NCBI GenBank assembly: GCA_009823505.1
Contig: VZQC01007061.1
Location: 1,075,255-1,139,254 of the forward strand
DNA: 64,000 nucleotides
Origin: Rhizomys pruinosus
Taxonomy: Eukaryota > Chordata > Mammalia > Rodentia > Spalacidae
Reading direction: 5' to 3'
This document shows, piece by piece, positions 1-11,826 of this stretch. The notes beneath the pieces are model-generated. The model did no database searches and had not been told where the DNA came from. It saw only the letters and a program-made list of their open reading frames with translations. Made by a program: the position numbers and the translations under genes. How positions within the stretch are numbered: position 1 is the first letter of the stretch; every line of letters starts with the position of its first letter.

Positions 1-39
1 TGTAAGGGGTAGAAGTAGAGAAAGCTTGCCTAAGCCTTC

Positions 40-195
40 CACATGGTGGCGCACGCCTTTAATCACAGCACTCAGGAAGCAGAGGCAGGTGGATCTCTGT
101 GAGTTCAAAGCCAGCCTAGTCTACATAGTGACTTCCAGGACAGCTGGGGCTATAGGGAAAACCTGTCCCGAAAAGACCAAAAAAAAAGAAGAAGA
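40..195 (+). mobile_element. B1 SINE
   Basis: Typical B1 body (GGTGGCGCACGCCTTTAATC, TTCCAGGACAGCTGGGGC) ending in an A-rich tail. Confidence 0.85.
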
Positions 196-499
196 AAGAA
201 AGAAAGCTTGCTTAGCATTTGTAAGTCCCCTGGGTTCCATCTCAGCATTGCAAAAAAAAATAAAATAAAATAAACATGCTAGTTGTGTCAAACCTGCATG
301 TTCCTGTTTCATCCCAGGGCACTCACAAGTTAGCAAAGTATTCAAAATATACATTGCAGGTGAGAAGAAATTTGTGGTGCTGAGTAATACACAGGTTGAT
401 CTGTGCAACAGGTGAGACTTCATAGGAATCTTTATGTTGGCAATTTGATGGATACTGAACATTGGAATTGCAAACTGTTATTTTGTTTTTGTTTGGTAG

Positions 500-970
500 A
501 TTTTTTAAAATTACATTTTATTTATGTTGTGTGCATGTGCGTGTATGCACATGTGTGTGTATGCACATGTGCCAGGGAGCAGGAGTAGGCTCTCTCCTTC
601 AACCTTGTGGATTCCAGAGATTGATCTCAGGTTGTCAGGATTGGCAGCAGACATCTTTAGCTACTAAGCCATCTCGGTGGCCTCATTTGTTTTGTTTTCT
701 GAGACAAAGTCTTATCATCCGGCCTTGGCTGTCCTTGAGCTCACAGAGTTCTACCTGCCCCTGCCTCCCAAGTACTGGGATTACAGACATGTGTCACCAT
801 ACCCAGCTCAAAGCATTATGTTTTATAATCCCAGCACTCGGGAGGCAGAAGCAGGCAGATCTCTGTGAGTTCAAGGCCAGCCTGGTCTACATAATGAGTT
901 CCAGGCCAGCTGGAGTTACAGGGAGACCCTGTCTCAAAAAGACAAAAAAAAAAAAAAAAAAAAAAAAGCC
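500..970. mobile_element. SINE cluster: B3(-), B1(-), B1(+)
   Basis: B3-like minus copy at 500-683 (ends CTAAGCCATCTC), B1 minus at 685-812, and B1 plus at 820-970 with an A-tail. Confidence 0.75.
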
Positions 971-1396
971 CAAAATATCAAAACCAAAACCAAAAGTAAC
1001 CAGAATCAACTCAAGATAACCATGTGCCACCAACACTGGAACACTGACCTGCCTGCCTTGTATTGTCAGTGAACTGTCTCCCGAGTACTCACAGCCCGCT
1101 TTGAGGGGGTCCAGAGTCCGCAGCTGCATGAGGCTGCCCTTTGATGTAGTGAACAGCACAGATCCACATAGCTGGCCTTGAATGGTGCCTACAACACAAG
1201 TCCTGGATCTCCTGCATATTAATTATGCCAAATAATCATTTTAGTTCACAGAACACACTTTTCTCTATTGATGGACCCCTGGTTACTCCTTGACATGAAA
1301 ACCAAAGAAATATGTTTCAAAGCAATTCTTTGGTACATATAATAGTTGTACTCTAAAGAGATAGATGGGCTTGTTTATTTTTACATAAAGAATTAA
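971..1396. other. Unique intergenic sequence
   Basis: Nothing recognised; no coding potential and no clear repeat. Confidence 0.4.
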
Positions 1397-1600
1397 ATCA
1401 TGGAGATGGTGAGATGGCTCAGTGGGTAAAAGCACTTATTGGGATAAACTTGATGATTGAGTTTCAGTCCCAGATCTCATGGTGGAAAGGGAGCACTGAC
1501 TCCAAAAGTTGTCCTCTGACCTCCACAAGTGTGCTGGGACATTCATGCTCCTACACGTACATATCTCACAAACAACAACAGTAATAATCTAAAATAAACC
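1397..1600 (+). mobile_element. B3 SINE
   Basis: GAGATGGCTCAGTGGGTAAAAG head and the TTGTCCTCTGACCTCCACA motif typical of B3. Confidence 0.75.
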
Positions 1601-1670
1601 TTGGCAGAATATTTGATACTGCAGGGTGTAGATCATTCTCGGCATTTTCCAGTTGATCAGTGTTTTGATT

Positions 1671-1927
1671 TTTTTAAATTTTTTTTATTTTATTTATTTT
1701 ATTTCGGTATGTATATTATGTACTGTCTGCATCAGGTTTGTGCACCCTGTGTCTGCAATGCCGCGGAGGTCAGAAGAGTGGTCTCGCGATTCCCCTGGAA
1801 CTGGAGTTCTCCTGGAACTGGAGTTTCAGACGGCTCTCGGCCGCCATGTGGGTGCTGGGGATCAAACCCGGGTCCTCTGCAAGAGCGGTCGGCGCTCCTT
1901 AACCGCTAGGCCACCTCTCCAGCCCCA
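1671..1927 (-). mobile_element. B2 SINE, duplicated subfamily
   Basis: Full-length minus copy with the 17-bp internal duplication, flanked by CAGTGTTTTGATTTTT on both sides. Confidence 0.9.
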
Positions 1928-2012
1928 GTGTTTTGATTTTTAATTTTTATAGTAATTTTACTAAAAATAAGAATTTTTGAAAAAAAATTTTAATATTTAT
2001 TCTGTTCCTCTC

Positions 2013-2175
2013 TCTCTTCTTCTTTTTTTTTTTTTTTTGTCTTTTTGAGACAGGGCCTCCCTGTAGCCCCAGCTGGCCTGGAACTCGCTCTGTAGACCAG
2101 GCTGGACTTGAACTCACAAAGATCCACCTGCCTCTGCCTCCTGAGTGCTAGGATTAAAGGATTAAAGCCTGGCTA

Positions 2176-2212
<37 letters not shown>

Positions 2213-2727
2213 CGTGTGCATGCGTGCATGTACGTGGATGGAGATCAGAGGACAACTTTTGGGAGTGCATGTGTGTGCGTGCACATGCCACAGCCTGTGT
2301 GTGGAGGTTAGAAGACAATTCAGTCGGGCGTGGTAGCCCACGCCTTTAATCCTAGCACTTGGGAGGCAGAGGCAGGCGGATCTTTGTGAGTTCAAGTCCA
2401 GCCTGGTCTACAGAGCGAGTTCCAGGCCAGCTGGGCTACAGGGAGGCCCTGTCTAAAAACAAAAAAAAAAAAAAAAAAAAAAGAGAGAGAGAGAGAACAG
2501 ATAAATATTAAAATTTTTCAAATTCTCATCTTTGTGCTATGTAAAGTTCCAGGACAGCTGGGGTACAGGGAGATCCTGTCTGGAAAAGTACCCAAAAAAA
2601 AAAAAAAAAAAAACGACAATTCATAGGGGTCAGTTCTTTCATTCTACCACGTGAGTTCCAGAGACTGAGTTCAGGCTGTCAGGTTTGGCAGCAAGCAACC
2701 TTACCCACTGAACCATCTCACTAGCTC
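2013..2727. mobile_element. Nested SINEs: B1(-), B3(-) interrupted by B1(+)
   Basis: B1 minus at 2013-2175. A B3-type minus element spans about 2200-2320 and 2610-2727, split by a B1 plus (2322-2483) and a second B1 fragment (2545-2613). GACAATTCA occurs at both sides of the insertion. Confidence 0.7.
2178..2210 (+). repeat. (TG)n microsatellite
   Basis: About 15 TG units, partly in the tail of a B3-type SINE. Confidence 0.9.
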
Positions 2728-2804
2728 ATGACCAAAGGATGTTTAGGGTCATTTCAGAAGTTATTGGAAATTTTGTCCTAATACAGAGCCATAATTTATT
2801 GAAC

Positions 2805-3033
2805 ATTTTTTTTTTAATTTTTTTATTTCCGTACGTGTATGAATGTATTGTCTGCATGCAAGTCTGTGCACTCGTGACGTGCAACGCCGCGGAAGTCAGA
2901 AGAGGGTGTCGGGATTCCCCTGGAACTGGAGTCTCAGACGGCTCTCGGCCGCCATGTGGGTGCTGGGGATCGAACCCGGGTCCTCTGCAAGAGCAGTCGG
3001 CGCTCTTAACCGCTAGGCCATCTCTCCAGCCCT
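2805..3033 (-). mobile_element. B2 SINE
   Basis: Minus copy without the internal duplication, flanked by TGAACATTTTTTT repeats. Confidence 0.88.
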
Positions 3034-3093
3034 GAACATTTTTTTAATAAGCTTGAGAGCAACTCAAACAACAATTTAAAAATCAAACATTCA

Positions 3094-3348
3094 GGGCTGG
3101 AGAAATGGCTCAGCGGTTAAGAGCACTGACTGCTCTTGCAGAGGATCTGGGTTTGATTCCTAGCACCCACATGGTGGCTAAGAACCGCCTTTAAGCTGGG
3201 CGTGGTGGCACATGCCTTTAATCCTAGCACTCAGGAGGCAGAGGCAGGCAGATCTCTGTGAGTTCAAGACCAACCTGGTCTATAGAGTGAGTTCCAGACC
3301 AGCTGGGGTTACAGGGAGACCCTGTCTTAAAAAAAACAACAAAAAAAT
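3094..3348 (+). mobile_element. Composite B2-B1 dimeric SINE, copy 1
   Basis: The B2 head (GGGCTGGAGAAATGGCTCAG through GGCTAAGAACCGCCTTTAAG) runs without a gap into a complete B1 (CTGGGCGTGGTGGCACATGC to the A-tail). The target duplication AAACATTC at 3085-3092 and 3349-3356 spans both halves, so they inserted together. Confidence 0.85.
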
Positions 3349-3429
3349 AAACATTCTAACTTAACACAGTCTGAAGCTATATTAATTTGATATTCATGTG
3401 CTGAAGGATGGTGGTAAGAAAATATTAAA

Positions 3430-3645
3430 GGGCTGGAGAGATGGCCTAGCGGTTAAGAGCGCCGACTGCTCTTGCAGAGAACCCGGGTTTGATCCCCAGC
3501 ACCCACATGGCAGCTGAGAACCGTCTTTAACTCCAGCTCCAGGGGAATCTGACACCCTCTTCTGATGTCTGCAGCATTGCATGACATGGGTGCACAAATC
3601 TACATGCAGACAGTACATTCATACACATAAAAAAAAATAAAAAAC
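3430..3645 (+). mobile_element. B2 SINE
   Basis: Plus copy from GGGCTGGAGAGATGGCCTAG to CATACACATAAA plus an A-rich tail, lacking the internal duplication. Confidence 0.88.
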
Positions 3646-3917
3646 ATTTTTTTTAAATTAAAAAAAATTAAGTCTTAGCTTTTGGTAATTAAACCACTTT
3701 GTTTCCATAAGAGCAGAAAACTGTGCATAGTAAAGACACTGCAGTTCATGACACACAGGCATCTGGAAACTGAGCTGGAGTGTCTTTGCAGTGTTCGTTG
3801 GCATTGAGTGCCATGGTGGCCCGCACAGTGCCAAGCGTACTGGTTGTGTGTTCAGAACCAAGACTGCAGCGAGGTCGTGTGGCACAGATGCCAGCAACAC
3901 CATGGACTGCTTATATG
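3646..3917. other. Unique intergenic sequence
   Basis: No repeat family recognised. An 81-codon open frame on minus shows no similarity I can name. Confidence 0.4.
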
Positions 3918-4417
3918 TTTGATTTTTTTTTATTTTTTAATTAATTTTATTTATTTTTGTATGTGTATGAGTGTACTGTCTGCATGTAGGTTTGTGCATC
4001 CGTGTCGTGCAATGCCGCGGAGGTCAGAAGAGGGTCTCGGATTCCTCTGGAACTGGAGTTCTCCTGGAATTGGAGTTTCAGACGGTTCTCAGCCGCCATG
4101 TGGGTGCTGGGGATCGAACCCGGGTCCTCTGCAAGAGCAGTCAGTGCTCTTAACCGCTAGGCTATCTCTCCAGCCCATATGTTTGATTTTTTTTTTTTGT
4201 ATGTGTATGAATGTATTGTTTGCATGCAGGTCTGTGCACCCGTGTCGTGCAATGCCGCGGAGGTCAGAAGAGGGTCTCAGATTCCCCTGGAACTGGAGTT
4301 CTCCTGGAATTGGAGTTACAGACGGTTCTCAGCCGCCATGTGGGTGCTGGGGATTGAACCCGGGTCCTCTGCAAGAGCGTCGGTGCTCTTAACCGCTAGG
4401 CTATCTCTCCAGCCCCA
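3918..4417 (-). mobile_element. Two tandem B2 SINEs at one target site
   Basis: Minus copies at 3918-4176 and 4188-4417, both of the duplicated subfamily. The target word ATATGTTTGATTTT occurs three times: before, between and after the copies. Confidence 0.9.
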
Positions 4418-4544
4418 TATGTTTGATTTTGAATGAACTTTTGGTCACTGCACCTTTTAGTGTGACCAAATTTTTTGCATACCCCATATGTTATATGATA
4501 TTTTATACAGTCTTGTCCCACAAATGAAGAAGTTGGGCTTTAGA

Positions 4545-4680
4545 AGGGTGTGGTAACCTTTAATCCCAGCACTTGGGAGGCAGAGGCAGGTAGACTTCCT
4601 TGAGTTTGAAGCCAGCCTCATCTACATAGTGAGTTCTAGGCCATCTGGAGTTACATAATAAGATTCTGTCCAAATCTTGT
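4545..4680 (+). mobile_element. Old B1 SINE
   Basis: Diverged B1 body (CCTTTAATCCCAGCACTTGG). Confidence 0.75.
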
Positions 4681-5332
4681 TTGTTGTTGATTTTTGTTTG
4701 TTTTGGTTTTTGTTTGTTTTGAGATGCTGTCTTAAAAAAAAAAAAAAGCTAAGCTTTTGAAAAACCACAGCCTGTCTGTCAGGGGCATTAGAGCTCACCT
4801 AATCTAATTCTCTTCTTTGACAGAGGGAGAACTGATGCTCAGAGAAGAGGCACGACTCAGTCTGGTAAGTGAGAGACAGAACCAGCTAGTCATCCAGGGT
4901 GTGCTCTTATTATTCTTGGGGGGTATGGGACAGTGACATTCTCTTTTGAGGCTGGTAGAACCCATGAGGACATGGCCCCAGTTCCCAGCATGGCCCTGGT
5001 CCCTGTCGAAGAAGCTCCTAATGCCACCACACTCAGTGCCTCCAGGGCCTGTGCCACGCAGCTGCAGGGGACCAGAAAGGGGGCCTGCTCAGGCTTCGTC
5101 CTCCCTCATGGATAGGAGAGTCTGCCCAAGCCTGGCCTCCCACTGACCTGGCCATCTCTTCTCTGAAGTTCTCGAGTCCTCGTCCAGCCTTCAGCTCTCC
5201 TAATGCCCATCTCCCTGGGGTCCTGGCCCTTTAACCAAAAGCCAGAAGAGGAGTCTTAAGATGGCCACAAGGATCTGGAAAAAGGAGGGACTCAGGGAGC
5301 CCCTTGTTTCATCCTCATCCTCATCGACAACA
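4681..5332. other. Unique sequence with MIR trace
   Basis: A minus-strand MIR remnant at about 4790-4890 (ACAGAGGGAGAACTGATGCT). The rest is unique and noncoding. Confidence 0.45.
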
Positions 5333-5512
5333 TCCTTTTTTGTGTTTTTTTGTTTTTGTTTGTTTGTTTGTTTTGAGACAGGGTCTCCCTTTAGTCCCAG
5401 CTGGCCTGGAGCTTACTCTGTAGACCAGGCTGGTCTTGAACTCACAAACATCTGCCTGCCTCTGCCCCTCCCAAGTGCTGGGATTAAAGGTGTGCGCCAC
5501 CACGCCTGGCTA
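5333..5512 (-). mobile_element. B1 SINE
   Basis: Full-length minus B1 with a T-rich (TTTG)n tail at its left end. Confidence 0.88.
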
Positions 5513-5737
5513 ACAACATTTTTGCAAAGGACAGGTAACGTGGAGGCCCCACTCAGGGCTAGTTGCACTGCTCATGAGAAGGTACCATTTTACCTCTGTT
5601 TTCAGTTGGAGAAATCAGGGTCAGAATGGAACCAAAATAGCCCTATCAGAAAGTACCAGAAGCTGGGATGTGGCTCCTGGTAGAACTCTTGTGTAGACAT
5701 GCACAAGGCTCCATCCCAATACTTGTAAATAAACAAG

Positions 5738-5885
5738 TAAGGGGACATTGAGATGGCTTAATGGGCAAAGGCACCTGCCATTGAGTCCTGAGACGGATCC
5801 CTAGGAACCACATGACAGAAGGAAATAACGGACTCTGGAAAGTTGTCCATTGACCTCCACACACACACCATGGCATGCATGTACA
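5738..5885 (+). mobile_element. B3 SINE
   Basis: GAGATGGCTTAATGGGCAAA head with the TTGTCCATTGACCTCCACAC motif. Confidence 0.7.
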
Positions 5886-8060
5886 GGAAAGAAAGTGTGG
5901 GAAGGGGTTGACTCCGTGCACCCATGAGACAGCCAGAGGGAAGCTTCTGGTGAGGGAATCTGGGTGCTTCTTCTCTGCCTCTGTCCATCTTGTTCCCAGC
6001 TGTGCCAAGAGAGGCTCTCAGAATGTGAGGTAGAAACACCGCAATGAGCACCGATCAGCCATTGCCGTGTCTGCACTCTGTGTACTTCACACAGTATTAG
6101 GCCCTGGAGACACATGTCAGGAACTGGACCTGACCATCCTGGAGTTCACAGAGCAGCGTGGTGTGCAGAGGCAATCAATCCATTTCTTCCATCCATCCAC
6201 AGACGAGGAGCCCTGTGCACCAGGGTCTGTGCCTGCGCTGGCGTACAGAAATGCACAGAGCAGCTCAGTTCCTGCCATTGAGAGCTGCCTGCCTATACCA
6301 GGGAGAAAGAATGTCTCCAAAAGAAACAGGGGGTTCCCCCAGCCTATAGAGGGGGAGGAGAAATGTCCTGCAGGGAAGGGCTAGAGAGTGGCTGTGTGGG
6401 GTGCAGTGACATCACTAGAGGTGCTGTGACAATTTGAGAGCCTTAAGAAGGCAGAGAAAGACATTCTGCCCATTTTGTGTTAGTGATGGGAAACTTGGAG
6501 CACCCAAGACATAGACCAGTGATTCCTACTCATGGTGGCAAAGAGCGAGTAGAGCAGGGCTTCGTGAAGTCATCTCTGAGGCCCACCTATGTTTCAGCTG
6601 CAGTCTTGCTGTATGCCCAGATGCATGGGGCCAGTCTTGCACACACAGGCATCCAGTGCTATTCAGTACTCTATTCCTAGAGGCACAGGGCCTCATGGTA
6701 AAGAAGAAAAGCCTCACTCTATCATCAGACACTTGCTAAGGACGACAGGGGATGCTGAAGGCTGGGACGGGACCGCAAGACTTTCAGGAGGCTGCAGAAT
6801 TGACTGCCTTCACTGGCCTAAGCAGCTGCCTGCAATACGCTGACACAGGCCAGCTCAGCAAGCTAGAGCACTCATTACCAGAATCTCAGAGGAAGGCCTG
6901 GCAATAACTTGGGAAAGGTGTACCTTAATGCAGCCCATGAGGAGAATTAAAACAAATGTAACCATATTAAAACAAAATAAAATGGGGTCTTGAGTGCTAG
7001 AGTCTAGGTTGGGGGACAGTGCTGATGTCTTGTAATAAGGTTATAAAATTGGTGAAGCCAGTAAAAGCCTAGAGGGAAAAAAAAAACAAAACTGGACCTT
7101 GTGGTGTACACCTGTAAATCTAGTGCTTGGGAGGTTGAGGCAGGACAAGTGCTGTTAGTTTGAAGCCAACCCGGCCTAGACAGTGAGTTCCAGGGTAACC
7201 AGAGCTTCATAGTAAGAGCTTGTATCAAAACAAAACAAGAACAGAAAGCGCACAAAAAGAAAAGGAAGATCGGAAGAAGACAGAGTAGGGAGAAATGTAT
7301 GGATTCAAGTTTAGAGAGCAGCAGGGAGCCTTATACGGTGTCAGGGCAGCAGAACCACCGAGAAAGCTGAGCCCTGGGAAGGTGAATGGGGCAGTACTGT
7401 GTTGGATCAGATTATGGTAAGGAGTGAGAAAAGGGAGAACTAATTACAGTACTCCCCCAATGCAGGAATGGAGCTGTGTGCATGTGAGCACATGTACAAT
7501 GTGTATGTAAGCAGAGACCTTGAGTGACCAGGTAATCAGAAGGCATGACGGCCCAGGAAGGTTTCTAGGTGCAAAGCAAGGGCTGACCTAACTAATTTCT
7601 GGGCCTCGTTTCTAAAGTTTAAGGCACATATGGGAGTGTACATGGGTGTGTGCACACTCAGGTACTCATGAGTATGACTGTGACCCACCACTCAACTCCT
7701 TACTCGTTCTGCACAGTTAACAGGTGTGCACACTGCATGTGCTGTTAGGGTGACTCTCTGGGCCTCTACATAGGGGTGTAGTTGCAAAGCATAGGATGAA
7801 GCCGTGTATGACCCTGTGGAACTCTGTCATTCCAGGTGTGTGTGGGGGTACATGTGAGTAGAAGGGGGTTGGGGAAGGTCCAATGTTGAGGGAGGCTTTG
7901 TCAGTGAATTTTGCTCTTACAGGCTCAACAAGTTAAGGACAGACCAGTGTGTAGCTGATTGGGGCTCTGACTTCCACAGTGTTGGGAGGTGCCATGAACC
8001 AGACCCCTGATGGTATGCCATCCCACTCAGTTGTCTGTCTGTATTGTATTGCACTGTACA

Positions 8061-8061
<1 letters not shown>
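5886..8061. other. Unique intergenic sequence with one old B1
   Basis: Unique and noncoding except a diverged plus B1 at 7088-7245. No exon signals recognised. Confidence 0.45.
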
Positions 8062-8105
<44 letters not shown>

Positions 8106-8472
8106 GTGTTTTCGAGACAGGGTCTCCGTATAGCCCCAGCTGTCCTGGAACTCACTCTGTAGACCAGGCTGGCCTTGAACTCACAAAGATCCGCCTGCCT
8201 CTGCCTCCCAAGTGCTAGGATTAAAGGCATGCGCCACCACGCCCGGCCTTGTACATTACTTTTTTTAAAAAAGTCTCGTGTAGCCCAGGCTGGCCTCAAA
8301 CATACTTTGCAGTTGAAGGCCACCTTGAACTCCTGATGTTCCTGCCTCTCCCTCCTCAGTGCTGAGATTACAGGCTCGTATCACCACACCCAGTTCATAC
8401 AGTGCCAGGGATGAGAACTTGTGTGCTATATGCTAGCCAGGCCCTCTACCACTAAGCTACATCCCCAGCCCG
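8062..8472 (-). mobile_element. Young B1(-) with long T run, then B4-type SINE(-)
   Basis: B1 at 8062-8248 has a tail of about 38 T, and the flanking TGTACATTACTTTTTT duplication marks a recent insertion. 8262-8472 is a B4-like (B1 plus ID) minus element. Confidence 0.8.
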
Positions 8473-10154
8473 ATTAGTACATATTGTTTCCATGACAACA
8501 GGTGAGAAAGCCAAGCTCCAAGAATCTTGCCCAGGGGTTACCCTCTACAAATGGGAAGACAGATGCATGGTTTGGGGGCTGGAGGGCCCTGGCTGCCTTT
8601 AAGACTAGGAACGTCCTTCCAGGCACCTGTATACCTTTGAGACCCCAGGTGAATGTCCACCTGCCCCGGGTCTCTGCCTCTGACTTACCCTGGCCCACCT
8701 CCCACCATCCCCAGGCTCACCCAGAACCCCTCTCCTCTCCTTACACCCCTGTTCTGGCAGTCAATCTCTCCGGAGCCCAGGAACAGCTCCTTGGGCATCT
8801 CAGTGCCTCCACGCTGGGTGCCGCAGTTATTGTTCAGGCTCAGGAGGGCGAGGGGGCGGCCTGTGGGCGTAGAGACGCCGGGCTGTCTGCGCCGCTCCTC
8901 CCCTTGTTATTACCTCTCCTCCAGGCTCCCATTAGCCAGCCTGCCCCAGAGGCCTGCGTAGCACTGTGCTCCTCGGCACCTTTGTTCCTTAATTATCACT
9001 GGGGAGCCCCGCTCACCTGCATGCCACTTTCTAAGAAGCTGTCTGGCTCTCCTTTGCCGCCCTGCACCCCCCAGGACCCAAGCCCCTATACCCCTGAGGT
9101 GGGGGCTGAGTCTAGCATCAGCTTGCCAAAGGCTCTAGCAGGCTCCAGGGCCTAGAGCTTGGCCCAGTTCCGGCCTCTTGTACAAGGCCTTTCTCTTTGT
9201 CCCTTCTACCACCTCCTCCAAGAAGTCTGCCCTGATTAACCTGCCTTAGCTCTCAGAGCTAACAGGGACTTGAAACTGTGGAGCTACCTGGATTGGACCA
9301 CCTGCCGAAGGTACCCAATGAGTAGAGTGGGATTAGCCTTTGCTTGAATGCCTCCTCGAATTGACAGCTCCCTCCGCCCCTCGATATGACTGTTAAAAAA
9401 CCACTGTCTCCTCAGCAGGTGCTCCCGCCCCCTCACCAACACCCTCTGATTTCAAAGGCCTTTCTAGAGCCCACCTTACTGGGTGTCTGAATCTTCAGCT
9501 CAGGCCAGTCCTTGCTCCTGGGGCTCATCACCACAGACTGGAACTCTCCCAGGCAGGCACTTGGTTCTCCTGCCCAGGAAGGATACACGGCCTTGGGTCA
9601 GCCTGGCTCTACACAGCCTTGGGTCAGCCTGGCTCTAGCTACTGGCTTTCCCCTGGCCTAGACCTCTGCTGCCGGTCTCAAGCAGGAAGGGGAGGGGAGG
9701 AGGTAAGGGGTGAGATGCCTCAGGCCAAACAGGCTAGGACAGCCCACAACTTCCAACTACTGCAGGGGACGGCTCTGGCTACACACAGGCCAGGGCCAGG
9801 GATGTGGGGAAACAGGTCTGCCGCGGTGCACTGTGGACACCCTCGAAGGGCTCAGAGGCTGGCTCCAGATGGGGAGGAGGAGGAGCTGAGCTGACCCACA
9901 GGGACTCCAGGAAACCTTTGGGCTTCGAGGGTGCAGTGCTCCTCTCTTGGAGGGGGGATGCCCTGAACATGGGTCACCAGAGACTAGAACTGCCTTGGTA
10001 TCAGCCCTTCCCTACAGTTGTGCTGAGAAGGGGACACACTAGGCAAAAGGACCTGGTGTCAACCAAAGCTTCCAGAGCCCAGGCCTTTGGAGACTGCCGG
10101 TCCCATGTTCCCTCTCTTCTCTTCCCTCCCACAGTCTTTTCTAGTCTTTGGGGG
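8473..10154. other. Unique intergenic sequence
   Basis: SINE-free. It contains a direct repeat ACACAGCCTTGGGTCAGCCT-type at about 9586-9634 and the AT-rich block at 8870-9010. Long open frames (8502-9155 +) resemble no protein I recognise and lack splice or start support. Confidence 0.4.
8870..9010. promoter_or_regulatory. Possible conserved noncoding block
   Basis: Unique block with TTGTTATTACC, CCATTAGCC and CCTTAATTATCAC within GC-rich sequence, resembling homeodomain-site clusters. No coding potential. The evidence is composition only. Confidence 0.25.
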
Positions 10155-10752
10155 GGGTAGCATGAACAGGCTCTCATTTTGTAGCCCAGGCTAGCCTCAA
10201 ACTTAAGATCCTCCTGCTGGGGTGGAGAGCTGGCTCAGTGGTTAAGAGCACTGGTAATTCTTGCAGAGGACCCAGGTTTGATTCCCGACACCCACATGGA
10301 GGCTAACAACTGTCAGTAACTCCAGTTCCAGGGGATCTGACGCCCTCTCCTGACCTCTGCAGGCATCGTGTGGCATGGGTGCGCTTAGAATACATTCAGG
10401 CAATCAGGCAATCCACTCATACACATAAACCACCTGAGTACTGAGATTACATTTTCCACCAGACTTTTTTTTTTTTTTGGTCTTTTTCGAGACAGGGTCT
10501 CCCTGTAGCCCCAGCTGTCCTGGAACTCACTCTGTAGACCAGGCTGGCCTTGAACTCACAAAGATCCACCTGCCTCTCTCTCCCAAGTGCTAGGATTAAA
10601 GGCGTGCACCACCACACCCGGCTTCCCCACCAGTCTTAATCCATTTGGAGGGTCATTTTTTGCAGAGTTGGGTATTGAACACAGGGCCCCTTGCGCATGC
10701 CAAGGAGGCAATCTACCACTGACATACATTACCTCCCCTGTCCCCAGCCCAG
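10155..10752. mobile_element. SINE cluster: B1 fragment, B2(+), B1(-), ID/B4(-)
   Basis: B1 fragment at 10155-10216, B2 plus at 10218-10430 (no duplication), B1 minus at 10465-10624 and an ID-like minus element at 10630-10752. Confidence 0.75.
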
Positions 10753-10802
10753 TGGGCTGCCTTTCAAAATGTGTCTTTGTATTCTTTAAATATATCTTAG
10801 TT

Positions 10803-11255
10803 TTCCCTCAGACTGGGGTTCTGGGTAGACAGGGCCCTGCCTGTTCACTAGAGTTCTGTGAGGATGGAAACATGCCCTTTCCTTCAGACTGGAGCTCTTG
10901 GGGGACAAGGACATGCCTCTTCCTTCAGACTGGCGCTCTTGGGGGACAAGGACATGCCTCTTCCTTCAGACTGGAGCTCTTGGGGGTCAAGGACATGCCT
11001 CTTCCTTCAGACTGGAGCTCTTGGGGGACAAGGACATGCCTCTTCCTTCAGACTAGAGCTCTTGGGGGTCAAGGACATGCCTCTTCCTTCAGACTGGGGC
11101 ACTTGGGGACAGGGACATACCCTTTCCTTCAGACTGGAGCTCTTGAGGGACAGGGACATGCCTCTTCCTTCAGACTGGGGCACTTGGGGACAGGGACCTG
11201 CCTCTGTCCTCAGACTGGAGCCTTCCTGAGAGCAAGGTGCCACCCTCCCTCAGAC
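10803..11255 (+). repeat. 41-bp minisatellite, about 10 units
   Basis: Units start TTCCTTCAGACTGGAGCTCT and continue with a G-run and ACAAGGACATGCCTC. Five units from 10880 to 11084 are nearly identical; the ends are degraded. Since 41 is not a multiple of 3, the open frames through it cycle through frames and are not genes. Confidence 0.9.
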
Positions 11256-11826
11256 TTGTACACAGGAAGTGTGGAGACAGCAGCCCCACCCTGCCTTTGG
11301 CTCTGGGCAGCTGGTGTCCCAGGAGTGCTGCAAGGAGGCTATGAAGGCGCCTGGCACATGTCTGAGGGCGCGCTGGACAAACAGCAGCTGGGGTGGAGGA
11401 CTGGGGTCAGGAGGCCACCTCCAGCCACCAGACTGTGACCTCAGCTGGCAGCCTGTGCTGCTGTTAAGATCTGACTCAGTGCTTTTCCTGGGCCTGCTAC
11501 TGGGCGGCCATGCTCAAGGTCAGCCCCAAGGATGCCCCCAGCTTCCACAGGCCCCACCCTGACAGAAGCCACCTCCCGGCCCTGGTCGGGCCTCTAGGGG
11601 CTTCAACAAGAGGTGGGGAATGGAGGGGACGAAGGGAACCCACTGGCTGCTTGGTCTGTAACCTCCGCCTCTTCCTTTCCCATGTGGAGATCTCACCATG
11701 GGGTAGATGTAGCTCTAGTCAGGTTCCCCCTCACAGAGCCCTGGACACAGCAGTCACCCCACAACAGGCTGAGGCAGAGGAATCCCCAGAAGGCAAACGA
11801 GGCAGCAGTTTCTCCATGATGGCCAC
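11256..11826. other. Unique intergenic sequence
   Basis: No repeat recognised; noncoding by appearance. Confidence 0.4.

Noticed and set aside
3658..3903. An 81-codon open frame on minus, possibly a processed pseudogene
   Set aside because: I could not link the peptide or the other frames to any gene, so it is left as unique sequence.
8502..9155. A 217-codon open frame on +
   Set aside because: No domain, no splice or promoter context, low-complexity Pro/Leu/Ala composition.
10587..11438. A 283-codon open frame on +
   Set aside because: Starts in a B1 and runs through the 41-bp minisatellite; the repeat lacks stops in all frames.
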